A stretch of 64,000 nt of DNA from Enterobacter chengduensis (GTDB taxonomy: Bacteria; Pseudomonadota; Gammaproteobacteria; Enterobacterales; Enterobacteriaceae), in NCBI RefSeq assembly GCF_001984825.2, contig NZ_CP043318.1, positions 2,976,001 to 3,040,000 on the forward strand, given 5' to 3'. This document shows, one piece after another, positions 50,854 through 62,714 of the stretch. Every line of letters begins with the position of its first letter. Position 1 is the first letter of the stretch. Made by a program: the position numbers and the translations under genes. The notes below the pieces were generated by a model that did not search any database, was not told the origin of the DNA, and saw nothing but the letters and a program-made list of their open reading frames with translations.

Positions 50854-51822
50854 TTTCCGCGGATAAAGCTCTTTGCGTTTATAGGGCTCTGTTTCACCCG
50901 GTTTGCGCGTTTTAAGCAGCTTCAGTATCCACGTGTACTGTTCAGCACGCGGCCCCACCAGAATCTCCACCTCTTCGTTCATGCGACGCGCGATGGTATT
51001 GTCATCCGCGGTGAGCAGATCGTCCATCGGCGGACGAACCTCAATACTCAGGCGATGCGTTTTGCCGTCATAGACCGGGAATAGCGGGATCACGCGGGCA
51101 CGGCAGACTTTCATCAGACGGCCAATCGCGGGAAGCGTCGCTTTATAGGTCGCAAAGAAGTCGACAAACTCGCTGTGCTCGGGTCCGTGATCCTGATCCG
51201 GCAGATAGTAGCCCCAGTACCCCTGACGAACCGACTGAATAAAGGGCTTAATGCCGTCGTTACGCGCATGCAAGCGTCCGCCAAAACGACGACGGACCGT
51301 ATTCCAGACAAAATCGTAGATTTTATTTCCCTGGTTATGGAACATCGCCGCCATTTTCTGGCCCTGAGACGCCATCAGCATCGCCGGAATATCCACCCCC
51401 CAGCCGTGGGGGACAAGGAAAATGACTTTCTCGTCATTGCGGCGCATCTCCTCGATGATGTCCAGCCCCTTCCAGTCAACGCGATCGACGATTTTATCCG
51501 GCCCCTTCAGCGCCAGCTCCGCCATCATCGCCATGGCCTGCGGCGCGGTGGTATACATCTCATCGATGATTGCCTCGCGCTCGGCGTCGCTTTTCTCAGG
51601 AAAACAGTAGTAGAGGTTGATCTGCGCGCGACGGCGGGCGCTTTTGCCTAAGCGTCCGGCCAGTCGGCCAATTTTCCCCAGGACAGGATCGCGGACGGAA
51701 GCAGGCAGCAACGCCATCCCCGCAAAGGCATAGACACCAAGCCAGGCGCCCCAGTTTCGCGGATGGCGGAAGGATTTTTCAAACTCAGGAATGTATTCAA
51801 TATTGTTTTTTTTGGTTTCCAT
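50851..51822 (-). CDS. lpxM: lipid A myristoyltransferase LpxM (MsbB)
   Basis: 323 residues, E. coli length. One N-terminal membrane anchor (about 25-45). The HX4D catalytic motif is H139-GWGV-D144. It adds the secondary myristoyl chain in the last step of Kdo2-lipid A acylation. Hexa-acylated lipid A matters for envelope barrier and for polymyxin tolerance, relevant here because the mgrB region is missing. Confidence 0.97.
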   Translation of the reverse strand: METKKNNIEYIPEFEKSFRHPRNWGAWLGVYAFAGMALLPASVRDPVLGKIGRLAGRLGKSARRRAQINLYYCFPEKSDAEREAIIDEMYTTAPQAMAMMAELALKGPDKIVDRVDWKGLDIIEEMRRNDEKVIFLVPHGWGVDIPAMLMASQGQKMAAMFHNQGNKIYDFVWNTVRRRFGGRLHARNDGIKPFIQSVRQGYWGYYLPDQDHGPEHSEFVDFFATYKATLPAIGRLMKVCRARVIPLFPVYDGKTHRLSIEVRPPMDDLLTADDNTIARRMNEEVEILVGPRAEQYTWILKLLKTRKPGETEPYKRKELYPRK

Positions 51823-51895
51823 GCTGGATCCAGGGTCTGATGACGCAAAATTTTATTCAGATAGTGTAGCGAGGCAGCCGTCCACGCACAAAAGA

Positions 51896-51922
51896 AAAAG
51901 CCGGCGTCAGTGTGCGCCGGCT
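51896..51922 (-). terminator. mepM terminator
   Basis: AGCCGGCG/CGCCGGCT with TTTTTC on the minus strand, 22 bases past the mepM stop. Confidence 0.85.
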
Positions 51923-51943
51923 TTGTTAACAAAAACAGAGGGC

Positions 51944-53263
51944 TTAGTTCAGGCTCAGCTGCGGAATCACCTCTTTCACCTGCGCCAGATAATCAGTACG
52001 ATCTTTACCCGTCAGGCCTTCGGTGCGCGGCAGTTTCGCCGTCAGCGGGTTTACCGCCTGCTGGTTGATCCACACTTCATAGTGCAGGTGCGGGCCGGTA
52101 GAGCGTCCGGTATTGCCGGAGATCGCGATACGGTCGCCCCGCTTCACCTTCTGGCCCGGTTTGACCAGCAGCTTACGCAGGTGCATATAGCGGGTCGTAT
52201 AGGTGCGGCCATGACGTACCGCGACATAGTATCCGGCGGCTCCGCTCCGTTTGGCCACCACCACTTCGCCATCCCCTACCGCCAGCACCGGTGTGCCCTG
52301 CGGCATCGCGAAGTCAACGCCACGGTGCGGCGCGACGCGCCCGGTGACCGGGTTCAGACGACGCGGGTTAAAGTTGGAGGAGACGCGGAACTGTTTCGCC
52401 GTCGGGAAGCGCAGGAAGCCTTTCGCAAGGCCCGTACCGCTGCGGTCGTAGAACTTACCGTCTTCGGCACGAATCGCGTAGTAATCTTTGCCCTCGGAGC
52501 GCAGACGCACGCCCAGCAGCTGGCTCTGCTCGCGCTTGCCGTCCAGCATTTCGCGGGACATCAGGACGGAAAACTCATCACCCTTCTTCAGCTTGCGAAA
52601 ATCCATCTGCCACTGCATGGCTTTGATCACCGAGCTGATTTCACCGCTGGTCAAGCCTGCATCGCGCGCGCTGGAGACAAAGCTCGCGCCCACGGTACCT
52701 TTCAGGACGTTGTTCACCCAGTCGCCCTTCTGCATTTCGCTGGTCATCTTGAAACCGTTTGCAGTGCGATCGTAGGTGCGGGTTTCGCGGCGGGACATTT
52801 CCCAGGTCAGACGCTGGAGATCGCCATCGGCCGTTAATGTCCAGGAGAGCTGCTGTCCGATTTTCAGGTTACGAAGATCTTTATCCGCCGCCGCCAGCTG
52901 GCTGATGTTGCCCATGTCGATGCCGTACTGGTTCAGCACGCTGCTCAGCGTGTCGCCGGTAGACACCACGTATTCGTGAATACCCGCTTCGTTCTCGGTT
53001 TTATCGTCCAGTTCATCCTGCGGGATGGCTTCATCTTCCTGAGCCGCCTGGTCGATAGGCTCACTGGCTTCAGGCAGCAAAGAACGGATTTCGCTCTTTT
53101 CAAGCTCGATGGTTTTGATGATAGGGGCAGAACTCGGGTGGTAAACATAGGGCCGCCAGACGGCGACCGCTAAGGTGAGTACTGTAAGCGACCCCAGCAT
53201 AACGCGGTGGGGTCGAGGCAGATTGTTAAATGCCAGGGCGACAGAGCGGGCTATCTGTTGCAC
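51944..53263 (-). CDS. mepM: murein DD-endopeptidase MepM
   Basis: 439 residues. An N-terminal membrane anchor (about 20-38), a LysM-like/OapA region (VSTGDTLSSVLNQYG), then an M23 domain with zinc motifs HRGVDFAMPQG and HLHYEVW. It cuts D-Ala-mDAP crosslinks so that new strands can be inserted during growth. In E. coli it is one of the substrates of NlpI-Prc; prc is also in this window. Downstream of znuA by 15 bases. Confidence 0.95.
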   Translation of the reverse strand: MQQIARSVALAFNNLPRPHRVMLGSLTVLTLAVAVWRPYVYHPSSAPIIKTIELEKSEIRSLLPEASEPIDQAAQEDEAIPQDELDDKTENEAGIHEYVVSTGDTLSSVLNQYGIDMGNISQLAAADKDLRNLKIGQQLSWTLTADGDLQRLTWEMSRRETRTYDRTANGFKMTSEMQKGDWVNNVLKGTVGASFVSSARDAGLTSGEISSVIKAMQWQMDFRKLKKGDEFSVLMSREMLDGKREQSQLLGVRLRSEGKDYYAIRAEDGKFYDRSGTGLAKGFLRFPTAKQFRVSSNFNPRRLNPVTGRVAPHRGVDFAMPQGTPVLAVGDGEVVVAKRSGAAGYYVAVRHGRTYTTRYMHLRKLLVKPGQKVKRGDRIAISGNTGRSTGPHLHYEVWINQQAVNPLTAKLPRTEGLTGKDRTDYLAQVKEVIPQLSLN

Positions 53264-53278
53264 GTATTCACTTCCTCG

Positions 53279-54223
53279 TTAATCTCCTTTCAGGCAGCTC
53301 GCATACTGGTTCGCCAGTTGGCTGAGGAACTGCGAATAGCTCGCTTTGCTCAACTGGATATTCGTTCCTAGCGGGTCAAGGGTCCCCATGCGCACGGATG
53401 TCCCCCTGGCCACGGCTTCTACGACCGCTGGCCTGAACTGTGGCTCAGCAAAAACGCATGTCGCTTTTTGCTCAACCAGCTGTGTTCTGATTTCATGTAA
53501 ACGCTGCGCACCAGGCTGAATTTCAGGGTTGACGGTGAAGTGCCCCAGCGGGGTCAAACCGTAGTGTTTTTCGTAGTAGCCGTAGGCGTCATGAAAAACG
53601 AAATACCCTTTTCCTTTCAACGGTGCGAGCTCATTACCTACCTGCTTATCGGTTGCGGCTAATTGTGCCTCAAAATCCTTCAGGTTGGCGTCAAGCTTGG
53701 CTCGACTTTGCGGCATAAGTTCCACTAATTTGTCATGGATTGCAACCGCTGAAAGCCGCGCTATCTCTGGGGATAACCAAAGATGCATGTTGTACTCGCC
53801 GTGATGGTGATCGCCATCACCTTTTTCACCCTCGGCAGCATGATGGTCATGTTCGTCACCGTCGTCATCCGCCCCTTTCATGAGCAGCGGTTTCACGCCG
53901 GGGAGGTCGGCAATTGCAACCTGCTTTTCGCCCGCAACCTGTTTTGCAGACTTTTGCATGAACGCTTCCATTTCTGGACCAATCCATACCACTAAGTCCG
54001 CGTTTTGTAAGCGCTTTACGTCTGACGGACGCAGGGAATAATCATGCTCGGATGCCCCATCCGGGAGCAGAACCTGAGTTTCCGTTACCCCGTCAGCAAT
54101 GGCCGACGCGATGAACCCAAGTGGTTTAAGCGAAGCGACAACCGCAGCGTTAACATCTTGTGCGGTTGTCCCCCAAAGGGCAGCGGATAATGCTGCGAAA
54201 AGAAGCGTATTTTTATGTAACAT
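53279..54223 (-). CDS. znuA: zinc-binding protein ZnuA
   Basis: 314 residues from the ATG at 54223. Signal peptide to about residue 26, periplasmic. It binds Zn2+ with H60 and later histidines and has the charged His/Asp-rich loop (near 118-140) typical of ZnuA. It delivers zinc to ZnuB and ZnuC. Divergent from znuC with the Zur box between. Confidence 0.97.
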   Translation of the reverse strand: MLHKNTLLFAALSAALWGTTAQDVNAAVVASLKPLGFIASAIADGVTETQVLLPDGASEHDYSLRPSDVKRLQNADLVVWIGPEMEAFMQKSAKQVAGEKQVAIADLPGVKPLLMKGADDDGDEHDHHAAEGEKGDGDHHHGEYNMHLWLSPEIARLSAVAIHDKLVELMPQSRAKLDANLKDFEAQLAATDKQVGNELAPLKGKGYFVFHDAYGYYEKHYGLTPLGHFTVNPEIQPGAQRLHEIRTQLVEQKATCVFAEPQFRPAVVEAVARGTSVRMGTLDPLGTNIQLSKASYSQFLSQLANQYASCLKGD

Positions 54224-54253
54224 AATGCGACTAATCATCGTAGTGAATGCGTG

Positions 54254-54274
54254 GAATGTGATATTATAACATTC
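54254..54274. promoter_or_regulatory. Zur box between znuA and znuC
   Basis: GAATGTGATATTATAACATTC is a palindrome matching the E. coli znu operator (GAAATGTTATAATATCAC). It lies 30 bases from znuA and 26 from znuC, so Zur bound to zinc can shut both directions. Confidence 0.92.
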
Positions 54275-54300
54275 GTTGACTTCTTCAAGCTTAAAATGAC

Positions 54301-55056
54301 ATGACGACATTGGTTTCTCTCGAAAATATTTCGGTCTCATTTGGCCAGCGCTGCGTCCTCTCTGACGTGTCGCTCGATCTGAAGCCCGGCAAAATTCTGA
54401 CGCTGCTCGGTCCCAATGGCGCGGGCAAATCCACCCTGGTGCGCGTGGTGCTGGGCCTGGTCGCCCCCGATCGGGGCGCGATCAGGCGCGAGGAAAAATT
54501 GCGTATCGGCTATGTGCCGCAAAAACTTCACCTCGACGCCACGCTGCCGCTGACGGTCAGCCGTTTCCTGCGCCTGCGCCCCGGCACGCGGAAGGCCGAT
54601 ATTCTCCCGGCGCTGAAGCGCGTGCAGGCGGGCCACCTTGTTGATGCCCCGCTGCAAAAACTGTCCGGCGGTGAAACGCAGCGCGTTTTGCTTGCCCGCG
54701 CCCTGCTGAGCAGCCCGCAGCTGCTGGTGCTGGATGAGCCGACTCAGGGTGTGGATGTGAATGGTCAGGTTGCGCTTTATGACCTGATCGACCAGCTGCG
54801 TCGCGAGCTTGATTGCGCTGTGCTGATGGTGTCCCACGATCTGCATCTGGTGATGGCCAAAACCGACGAAGTGCTGTGCCTCAACCACCATATCTGCTGC
54901 TCCGGCACGCCAGAAGTGGTATCAATGCACCCGGAATTTATCTCCATGTTCGGCCCTCGCGGCGCTGAGCAGCTCGGCATTTACCGCCACCATCATAATC
55001 ATCGCCATGATTTGCAGGGACGAATCGTACTGCGTCGGGGAAACGGACACTCATGA
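54301..55056 (+). CDS. znuC: zinc ABC transporter ATPase ZnuC
   Basis: 251 residues. Walker [10 protein letters not shown] (37-45), ABC signature LSGGETQR, Walker B LLVLDEP, and a histidine-rich C-terminus ([10 protein letters not shown]). It powers zinc import with ZnuB. The last 4 bases overlap the znuB start. Confidence 0.97.
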   Translation: MTTLVSLENISVSFGQRCVLSDVSLDLKPGKILTLLGPNGAGKSTLVRVVLGLVAPDRGAIRREEKLRIGYVPQKLHLDATLPLTVSRFLRLRPGTRKADILPALKRVQAGHLVDAPLQKLSGGETQRVLLARALLSSPQLLVLDEPTQGVDVNGQVALYDLIDQLRRELDCAVLMVSHDLHLVMAKTDEVLCLNHHICCSGTPEVVSMHPEFISMFGPRGAEQLGIYRHHHNHRHDLQGRIVLRRGNGHS

Positions 55057-55841
55057 TTGAACTGTTACTGCCCGGCTGGCTGGCCGGGATTATGCTTGCC
55101 TGCGCCGCGGGCCCGCTTGGCTCGTTTGTTGTCTGGCGCAGAATGTCTTACTTCGGCGATACCCTGGCGCACGCGTCGCTGCTGGGCGTGGCGTTTGGCC
55201 TGCTGCTGGATGTGAACCCTTTTTACGCGGTGATTGTGGTCACGCTGCTGCTGGCGGCCGGCCTGGTCTGGCTGGAAAAGCGCCCTCACCTCGCCATTGA
55301 TACGCTGCTTGGCATTATGGCGCACAGTGCCCTGTCACTGGGCCTTGTCGTGGTCAGCCTGATGTCGAACATCCGCGTGGATCTGATGGCCTACCTCTTC
55401 GGTGACCTGCTGGCCGTGACGCCGGACGATTTAATTTCCATCGCCGTTGGCGTACTGGTGGTACTCGCTATTCTGCTCTGGCAGTGGCGTAACCTGCTGG
55501 CGATGACCGTCAGCCCCGACCTGGCATTTGTCGACGGCGTGAAGCTGCAGCGGGTTAAGCTGCTGCTGATGCTGGTGACGGCGTTAACCATTGGTGTCGC
55601 GATGAAGTTCGTCGGGGCGCTGATTATTACGTCGCTGCTGATCATCCCCGCCGCCACCGCGCGTCGTTTTGCCCGCACGCCGGAGCAGATGGCCGGTGTG
55701 GCCGTGATTATCGGGATGATTGCGGTAACGGGTGGGTTAACCTTCTCGGCGTTCTACGACACGCCTGCCGGGCCGTCAGTGGTGCTCAGTGCGGCGGTGC
55801 TGTTTATCTTCAGCATGATGAAAAAACAACCGAATGCCTGA
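55053..55841 (+). CDS. znuB: zinc ABC transporter permease ZnuB
   Basis: 262 residues with about eight membrane helices; ABC-3 permease family. It begins inside the end of znuC (ATGA overlap), so translation is coupled. Followed by 144 bases with a hairpin at 55847-55882 and then the shared terminator. Confidence 0.97.
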   Translation: MIELLLPGWLAGIMLACAAGPLGSFVVWRRMSYFGDTLAHASLLGVAFGLLLDVNPFYAVIVVTLLLAAGLVWLEKRPHLAIDTLLGIMAHSALSLGLVVVSLMSNIRVDLMAYLFGDLLAVTPDDLISIAVGVLVVLAILLWQWRNLLAMTVSPDLAFVDGVKLQRVKLLLMLVTALTIGVAMKFVGALIITSLLIIPAATARRFARTPEQMAGVAVIIGMIAVTGGLTFSAFYDTPAGPSVVLSAAVLFIFSMMKKQPNA

Positions 55842-55950
55842 ATCAGCGATGACCACCGCTATAGAGGGTGGCGCATCGCTTCATGTGCTGCGATCGGCGC
55901 ATGCCGGGACTTACGCCCGCAGGAGTGTGTCCATGCTGGGCGCATAAGCA

Positions 55951-55984
55951 AATAAGCACCGATGAAACTATCGGTGCTTATTTT
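55951..55984. terminator. bidirectional terminator between znuB and the lectin-like gene
   Basis: AATAAGCACCGAT/ATCGGTGCTTATT stem with TTTTATT on the right. It directly abuts the tandem stop codons of the convergent gene at 55986. Confidence 0.85.
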
Positions 55985-55985
55985 A

Positions 55986-56438
55986 TTAATTGGTACACGT
56001 TGCTAAATGCAGTTTGGCACCAGGGACGTTTATACCGCCTTCAATATCAAGACACTTGAGAATACCATCGGCGTCAACTTTTTTCAGCTGTCCGTTAACA
56101 TGGTCCCAATGACTCGCAATGGGATCATATTCGCGTATATAAATTTTACCGCTTAATGGTGCGTACGCATAATCTGGATATGCCTCCAGCATCAGTGCCC
56201 CATTCATAGCGAAATTGGGCTCACGCATATTCTGCGTATCTGGCTTAGAACCACATACTTCCATCGTCGCCTGCTCGAAAGCGACGCCAGTCATACATAA
56301 TTTCCGTCCATTACTGGTATTTTCAAGCTTTTGATCTACCATGTGCCATATCTGGGTTGGGGAAATAGCGGCATTCGCTACGCCAGATATTGCTGCCATA
56401 GTCAGAGCGGCTATAGAGATAACCTTCATTAATTTCAT
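55986..56438 (-). CDS. secreted ricin-type beta-trefoil lectin-like protein
   Basis: 150 residues from the ATG at 56438, with AGGA eight bases upstream. A clear signal peptide is cut after GVANA. The mature part has two segments that fit the ricin-B pattern, W-x3-(D/N)-GQL...CLD...C: QIWHMVDQKLENTSNG with LCMTG and EVCGS, and HWDHVNGQLKKVDADG with KCLDIEGG and ATCTN. Four mature cysteines could form the usual disulfides. The protein stops at CTN, before the last QxW of a full repeat. No toxin subunit or enzyme lies beside it. The gene and its 5' flank are AT-richer than the neighbours, which suggests acquisition. E. coli K-12 has nothing here. Confidence 0.75.
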   Translation of the reverse strand: MKLMKVISIAALTMAAISGVANAAISPTQIWHMVDQKLENTSNGRKLCMTGVAFEQATMEVCGSKPDTQNMREPNFAMNGALMLEAYPDYAYAPLSGKIYIREYDPIASHWDHVNGQLKKVDADGILKCLDIEGGINVPGAKLHLATCTN

Positions 56439-56628
56439 TTTGTCATTCCTGATGAGGTGATGAATATATAGCATGGGTGTCGCTATAAATTCATCGTAGA
56501 AGAAATGAGCAAATTATCTCAAATGAAATGAAGGATAATTATATCCAAAATAATAGGGATGATAATTCGGATGCGGTGAATAATCGGTCAGCGTCGCAGG
56601 CGGAATTTAACATCCCGCCTGCCCATCA
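56439..56628. promoter_or_regulatory. AT-rich region upstream of the lectin-like gene
   Basis: 190 bases with strong AT bias, for instance around 56500-56575 (AAATGAAATGAAGGATAATTATATCC). It likely holds the promoter of the lectin-like gene and could bind H-NS. No specific operator recognised. It also separates the gene from the ruvB stop. Confidence 0.5.
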
Positions 56629-57642
<1,014 letters not shown>

Positions 57643-57647
57643 TTACC

Positions 57648-58262
57648 TCACAATGCAGCGCGCAGCGCTTCACGAATCAGGGTTTCACTGCTGGCGTCCG
57701 GTTTGGCAATTTTGCTCACCATACGGCTGGCCTCCTGAGGTTTATAGCCCAGCGCCACCAGCGCGGCAACCGCTTCCTGCTCGGCGTCGTCATCCGTTGC
57801 TGGGGCACCCGGCGAGGTCAGCACCAGATCGGCCGCCGGGGTGAAGAGATCGCCATGCAGGCCTTTGAAGCGGTCCTTCATCTCGACAATCAGGCGTTCT
57901 GCCGTTTTCTTGCCAATGCCAGGAAGCTTAATCAGCGCCGCTGGATCTTCACGCTCAACGGCATTGACGAACTGCGGCGCGGACATGCCGGATAGAATCG
58001 CCAGCGCCAGCTTCGGCCCCACGCCGTTGGTTTTAATCAGCTCGCGGAACAGGGTGCGTTCCTGCTTGTTATTGAAGCCGTACAGCAGCTGAGCATCTTC
58101 ACGCACCACAAACTGGGTAAAGACAATCGCCTCTTTGCCCGCGTCCGGCAGCTCGTAGAAACAGGTCATCGGCATATGGACTTCATAGCCCACGCCACCC
58201 ACTTCCAGCAGCACTAACGGGGGTTGTTTTTCAATGATGATGCCTCTGAGTCTGCCTATCAC
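57648..58262 (-). CDS. ruvA: Holliday junction binding protein RuvA
   Basis: 204 residues. N-terminal OB fold, two helix-hairpin-helix motifs ([23 protein letters not shown]) that bind the junction, and a C-terminal domain contacting RuvB. First gene of ruvAB. A LexA box lies 51-70 bases upstream. E. coli yebB, between ruvA and ruvC, is absent. Confidence 0.98.
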   Translation of the reverse strand: MIGRLRGIIIEKQPPLVLLEVGGVGYEVHMPMTCFYELPDAGKEAIVFTQFVVREDAQLLYGFNNKQERTLFRELIKTNGVGPKLALAILSGMSAPQFVNAVEREDPAALIKLPGIGKKTAERLIVEMKDRFKGLHGDLFTPAADLVLTSPGAPATDDDAEQEAVAALVALGYKPQEASRMVSKIAKPDASSETLIREALRAAL

Positions 58263-58298
58263 GTGACGCTCCTGCGTTCTGGAAATGTTTTGACTTCG

Positions 58299-58332
58299 AC
58301 ATAATAAAAAAAGGCTGGATGTTTATCCAGCC
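58299..58332 (-). promoter_or_regulatory. ruvA LexA box that is also the ruvC terminator
   Basis: GGCTGGATAAACATCCAGCC (minus strand, 58313-58332) has the CTG-N10-CAG core of the SOS operator and closely follows the E. coli ruvA box. The same palindrome forms a stem followed by a T7 run, so it can also end transcription from ruvC. TATTAT at 58299-58304 is a possible -10 for ruvAB. Confidence 0.8.
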
Positions 58333-58342
58333 TGATTTCTGA

Positions 58343-58864
58343 TTATCGTAACCTGCCTCGCGCCAGATTGAGCCGCGACTCGCTCATTTGCATCGCGTTC
58401 TGGCTGACGTGACAGTGGGTAATCGCAATCGCCAGCGCGTCGGCGGCGTCCGCCTGCGGGTTCGCGGGCAGCTTCAGCAAGGTGCGCACCATATGCTGCA
58501 CCTGGCTTTTTTCCGCGCTACCAATGCCCACCACCGTTTGCTTGACCTGCCTTGCCGCGTATTCAAATACCGGCAAATCCTGGTTCACGGCAGCGACGAT
58601 GGCAACGCCGCGCGCCTGACCGAGCTTTAGCGCCGAATCGGCGTTTTTCGCCATAAAGACCTGCTCGATGGCGAAATAGTCCGGCTGAAACTGGGTGATG
58701 ATTTCCGACACGCCCGCATAGATGAGCTTCAGGCGCGACGGCAGATCGTCCACTTTCGTGCGAATACAGCCGCTGCCCAGGTAGGTTAACTGGCGTCCCA
58801 CCTGACGGATAACGCCATAACCGGTGACGCGTGAGCCTGGGTCAATCCCGAGAATAATCGACAT
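58343..58864 (-). CDS. ruvC: Holliday junction resolvase RuvC
   Basis: 173 residues from the ATG at 58864. Acidic metal-site residues appear in ILGIDPGSR, in YFAIEQVF and in [11 protein letters not shown]. It cuts Holliday junctions symmetrically with RuvAB. Downstream of yebC by 34 bases on the same strand. Confidence 0.98.
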   Translation of the reverse strand: MSIILGIDPGSRVTGYGVIRQVGRQLTYLGSGCIRTKVDDLPSRLKLIYAGVSEIITQFQPDYFAIEQVFMAKNADSALKLGQARGVAIVAAVNQDLPVFEYAARQVKQTVVGIGSAEKSQVQHMVRTLLKLPANPQADAADALAIAITHCHVSQNAMQMSESRLNLARGRLR

Positions 58865-58898
58865 CACGCGTCTCCTGTAACGGATTTACACGCTCTCA

Positions 58899-59639
58899 TC
58901 AGAGAGTCGCTGCAACCTCATCAGAGATTTCACCGTTGTGGTACACTTCCTGCACGTCGTCGCAGTCTTCGAGCATGTCGATGAGACGCAGCAGTTTTGG
59001 TGCGGTTTCCGCATCCATGTCCGCTTTGGTGGACGGGATCATAGACACTTCAGCGTTGTCCGCTTTCAGGCCAGCCGCTTCCAGCGCATCGCGCACGGCA
59101 CCCATCTCTTCCCACGCGGTGTAGACGTCGATTGCACCGTCGTCGAAGGTCACGACGTCTTCAGCACCGGCTTCCAGCGCCGCTTCCATGATCGCATCTT
59201 CGTCGCCTTTCTCGAAGGAGATAACGCCTTTTTTGCTGAACAGGTAAGCCACGGAACCGTCTGTACCCAGGTTGCCGCCGGTTTTGGTGAATGCGTGACG
59301 CACTTCGGCAACGGTACGGTTACGGTTGTCGGACAGACACTCCACCATCACCGCCGTACCGCCAGGGCCGTAACCTTCATAAATGATGGTTTCCATGTTC
59401 GCGTCTTCATCACCGCCCACGCCACGTGCGATGGCACGGTTCAGGGTGTCACGCGTCATGTTGTTAGACAGCGCTTTATCCACCGCCGCGCGCAGACGCG
59501 GGTTAGAGGCAGGATCGCCGCCGCCCAGACGTGCAGCTGTTACCAGCTCACGAATGATTTTAGTAAAGATCTTACCGCGTTTGGCATCCTGTGCCGCTTT
59601 ACGGTGTTTGGTGTTGGCCCACTTACTATGACCTGCCAT
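58899..59639 (-). CDS. yebC: YebC, YebC/PmpR/TACO1 family protein
   Basis: 246 residues. Begins [14 protein letters not shown], the family signature. Long annotated as a transcription regulator; newer work on the family points to a ribosome-linked role in translating proline-rich stretches. The gene is part of the aspS-nudB-yebC-ruvC cluster. Confidence 0.95.
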   Translation of the reverse strand: MAGHSKWANTKHRKAAQDAKRGKIFTKIIRELVTAARLGGGDPASNPRLRAAVDKALSNNMTRDTLNRAIARGVGGDEDANMETIIYEGYGPGGTAVMVECLSDNRNRTVAEVRHAFTKTGGNLGTDGSVAYLFSKKGVISFEKGDEDAIMEAALEAGAEDVVTFDDGAIDVYTAWEEMGAVRDALEAAGLKADNAEVSMIPSTKADMDAETAPKLLRLIDMLEDCDDVQEVYHNGEISDEVAATL

Positions 59640-59666
59640 AAAAAGTTCTCCAAAAATCGCGCCTTC

Positions 59667-60110
59667 TCAGGCAGCGTTAATTACAAATTCTTCAATCGCC
59701 TGCCGGTTGCTCCACGACTTGGTCAGTGCGGCGGCGTCCGCCGCATTCACCCAGCGGTAGGTCAGGTGTTCGGTAAACACGATCTCCCGTTCATGGGGGA
59801 GCGCGAGACAGAACCACGACTCCGTATTGCGCTCGGTACCCGGCGCGTAGCGATGACGTAAATGGCTAAAAATTTCAAACTCCACCGTGCGCTGACAGTC
59901 CTTCAGGGTCAGTTGCTCGCGGGCAACGTCAATGGCGACCTCTTCCTTTACTTCACGCGCGGCGGCCTGCGGCGCGGTCTCCCCCTCTTCCAGACTGCCG
60001 GTAACCGACTGCCAGAATTCAGGGTCATCGCGCCGCTGCAACATCAGCACCCGCTTCGTGTCTTCTGCATAAATGACCACCAGGACCGAAACGGGGAGCT
60101 TATATGTCAT
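59667..60110 (-). CDS. nudB: dihydroneopterin triphosphate diphosphatase NudB
   Basis: 147 residues. Nudix box GSLEEGETAPQAAAREVKEE near residues 37-57. It removes pyrophosphate from dihydroneopterin triphosphate in folate synthesis. Only 1 base separates it from the aspS stop; pabB, for another branch of folate synthesis, is also in this window. Confidence 0.95.
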   Translation of the reverse strand: MTYKLPVSVLVVIYAEDTKRVLMLQRRDDPEFWQSVTGSLEEGETAPQAAAREVKEEVAIDVAREQLTLKDCQRTVEFEIFSHLRHRYAPGTERNTESWFCLALPHEREIVFTEHLTYRWVNAADAAALTKSWSNRQAIEEFVINAA

Positions 60111-60111
60111 A

Positions 60112-61884
60112 TCAGTTTTTCTCTTCCTTCTTCACCACTTCGATGCCCAGCTCGGCCAGCGCGGCCGGGTTGGCAAAGCTTGGCGCTTCGGTCATCAGAC
60201 ACGCTGCGGCAGTGGTTTTCGGGAAGGCGATAACGTCACGGATGTTATCGGTGCCGGTCAGCAGCATGGTCAGACGATCAAGACCGAACGCCAGACCCGC
60301 GTGCGGCGGCGTACCGTATTTCAGGGCGTCCAGCAGGAAGCCGAACTTCTCGCGCTGCTCCTGCTCGTTGATGCCCAGGATGCCGAACACGGTCTGCTGC
60401 ATTTCACCGCTGTGAATACGCACGGAACCGCCGCCCACTTCGTAGCCGTTGATCACCATGTCGTAAGCATTCGCAACCGCATCTTCCGGAGACGCTTTCA
60501 GCTCTGCCGCCGTCATCTCTTTTGGCGAGGTGAACGGGTGGTGCATCGCGGTCAGGCCGCCTTCGCCGTCGTCTTCAAACATCGGGAAGTCGATAACCCA
60601 CAGCGGCGCCCATTTGGTTTCGTCGGTCAGGCTCAGGTCTTTGCCCAGCTTCAGACGCAGCGCGCCCATCGCGTCGGCAACAACCTTCTTGTTGTCTGCG
60701 CCGAAGAAGATCATATCGCCGTCCTGCGCGCCGGTGCGCTCAAGGATGGCTTCCACGATCTCTGCGTTCAGGAATTTCGCAACCGGGCTGGTAATGCCTT
60801 CCAGACCTTTCGCGCGTTCGGTCACTTTAATATAGGCCAGACCTTTCGCGCCGTAGATCTTGATGAAGTTGCCGTAGTCGTCGATCTGCTTGCGGCTCAG
60901 GGCTGCACCGCCCGGCACGCGCAGGGCCGCCACGCGGCCTTTCGGATCGTTAGCCGGGCCTGCGAATACGGCAAACTCAACGGCTTTCACCAGGTCTGCC
61001 ACGTCCACCAGCTCCATCGGGTTGCGCAGGTCTGGCTTGTCGGAGCCGTAGCGGCGTTCCGCTTCAGCGAAGGTCATGATCGGGAAATCGCCCAGCTCAA
61101 CGCCTTTCACGTCGTTCCACAGGCTGCGCACCAGCGCTTCCATCACCTCACGCACCTGCTCGGCGGTCATGAAGGAGGTTTCCACATCGATCTGGGTAAA
61201 TTCTGGCTGACGGTCAGCGCGCAGGTCTTCGTCGCGGAAGCACTTAACGATTTGATAGTAGCGATCGAAGCCGGACATCATCAGCAGCTGTTTGAACAGC
61301 TGTGGAGACTGCGGCAGCGCGTAGAATTTGCCTTTATGGACGCGGGATGGGACCAGGTAATCGCGCGCGCCTTCCGGCGTGGCTTTGGTCAGCATCGGGG
61401 TTTCGATGTCGAGGAAACCGTGGTCATCCATAAAGCGACGCACCAGGCTGGTGATTTTCGCACGGGTTTTCAGGCGCTGAGCCATTTCCGGGCGACGCAG
61501 ATCCAGGTAGCGGTATTTCAGACGCGCTTCTTCAGTGTTGACGTGGTTGGAGTCCAGCGGCAGCGCTTCTGCACGGTTAATGATAACCAGGTCAGACGCC
61601 AGCACTTCAATGGCGCCCGTCGCCATGTCGGCATTAACGTTTTTCTCGTCACGCGCGCGCACGGTGCCGGTGACCTGGATGCAGAACTCATTACGCAGCT
61701 CAGAGGCCAGCTTCAACGCATCTGCGCGGTCTGGATCGAAGAACACCTGAACGATACCTTCGCGGTCGCGCATATCGATGAAGATAAGGCTACCAAGATC
61801 ACGACGACGATTGACCCAACCACACAGGGTCACCTGCTGTCCGACGTGGGACTGACGCAGCTGCCCGCAATATTCTGTACGCAT
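60112..61884 (-). CDS. aspS: aspartyl-tRNA synthetase AspS
   Basis: 590 residues, E. coli length. N-terminal OB fold binds the anticodon; class II catalytic core with motif 2 ([20 protein letters not shown]) and motif 3 ([15 protein letters not shown]), plus the bacterial GAD insertion. It charges tRNA-Asp. Head of the aspS-nudB-yebC-ruvC row. Confidence 0.98.
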   Translation of the reverse strand: MRTEYCGQLRQSHVGQQVTLCGWVNRRRDLGSLIFIDMRDREGIVQVFFDPDRADALKLASELRNEFCIQVTGTVRARDEKNVNADMATGAIEVLASDLVIINRAEALPLDSNHVNTEEARLKYRYLDLRRPEMAQRLKTRAKITSLVRRFMDDHGFLDIETPMLTKATPEGARDYLVPSRVHKGKFYALPQSPQLFKQLLMMSGFDRYYQIVKCFRDEDLRADRQPEFTQIDVETSFMTAEQVREVMEALVRSLWNDVKGVELGDFPIMTFAEAERRYGSDKPDLRNPMELVDVADLVKAVEFAVFAGPANDPKGRVAALRVPGGAALSRKQIDDYGNFIKIYGAKGLAYIKVTERAKGLEGITSPVAKFLNAEIVEAILERTGAQDGDMIFFGADNKKVVADAMGALRLKLGKDLSLTDETKWAPLWVIDFPMFEDDGEGGLTAMHHPFTSPKEMTAAELKASPEDAVANAYDMVINGYEVGGGSVRIHSGEMQQTVFGILGINEQEQREKFGFLLDALKYGTPPHAGLAFGLDRLTMLLTGTDNIRDVIAFPKTTAAACLMTEAPSFANPAALAELGIEVVKKEEKN

Positions 61885-62147
61885 GAGATATCCCTTAATT
61901 AGCCGCAGGCTGAATGTCGCCTGGTATGCAGGCTACTATGTCGCAGCTTTCTGTATGTCACAACTGGATGAAAAAAGGCGGCTATTATACTGGAAATTCC
62001 GCCGGACGATAAGAGTGAAGCGCGCTCTGACGCTCGTTTGCTGCACGCTTATTGCGTATTCTCACAAAAATTAACAAAATTATCCGATCAACAACAGGCC
62101 ATCACGTCGTATGGTGTCCGGAAGTGATTCATTTAACGGGAGTAACG

Positions 62148-62714
62148 ATGTTAACACTTGATGCCAGTAAAACCGCGCTTGTCGTCATTGATTTACAGGA
62201 AGGCATTCTGCCCTTCGCGGGTGGCCCGCACGCCGCGGATGACGTGGTTAGCCGCGCCGCTCGCCTGGCGCAAACATGTCGCGCCAGCGGTGCGCCGGTT
62301 GTCATGGTGCGCGTCGGCTGGTCTGCCGATTTCGCCGAAGCGTTAAAGCAGCCCGTTGATGCCCAGGCGCCTGCTCATGCCCTGCCGGAAAACTGGTGGA
62401 CGTACCCGGCCGCACTCGGCAAACGCGAGGGTGATATCGAAGTGACGAAACGCCAGTGGGGCGCCTTCTACGGAACCGACCTGGAATTACAGCTCCGCCG
62501 TCGCGGTATCGACACGATTATCCTGTGCGGCATTTCCACCAACATCGGCGTGGAGTCTACCGCCCGCAACGCGTGGGAGCTGGGCTTTAATCTGGTGATT
62601 GCCGAAGATGCCTGCAGCGCGGCCTCCGCGGAACAGCACCAGGGCAGCATGACCCATATCTTCCCGCGCATCGGTCGCGTGCGCAGCACGGACGAGATCC
62701 TCAGCGCGCTATGA
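62148..62714 (+). CDS. yecD: YecD, isochorismatase family protein
   Basis: 188 residues from the ATG at 62148, with GGGAGT upstream. Isochorismatase-like hydrolase fold with the Asp in VVIDLQEG and Lys in TKRQWGAF. The cysteine found in nicotinamidase-type members is replaced by glycine in [12 protein letters not shown], as in true isochorismatases. Substrate unknown. ATGA overlap with yecE. Confidence 0.93.
   Translation: MLTLDASKTALVVIDLQEGILPFAGGPHAADDVVSRAARLAQTCRASGAPVVMVRVGWSADFAEALKQPVDAQAPAHALPENWWTYPAALGKREGDIEVTKRQWGAFYGTDLELQLRRRGIDTIILCGISTNIGVESTARNAWELGFNLVIAEDACSAASAEQHQGSMTHIFPRIGRVRSTDEILSAL

Noticed and set aside
55847..55882. Hairpin after znuB as a separate terminator
   Set aside because: The stem is good, but there is no T tract. 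The T-tailed hairpin at 55951-55984 is the better terminator.
60073..61902. Long open frame of 609 codons on the plus strand
   Set aside because: It is fully antisense to aspS, has a low-complexity His/Arg/Gln-rich translation and resembles no family. It is a shadow of GC-rich codon use.
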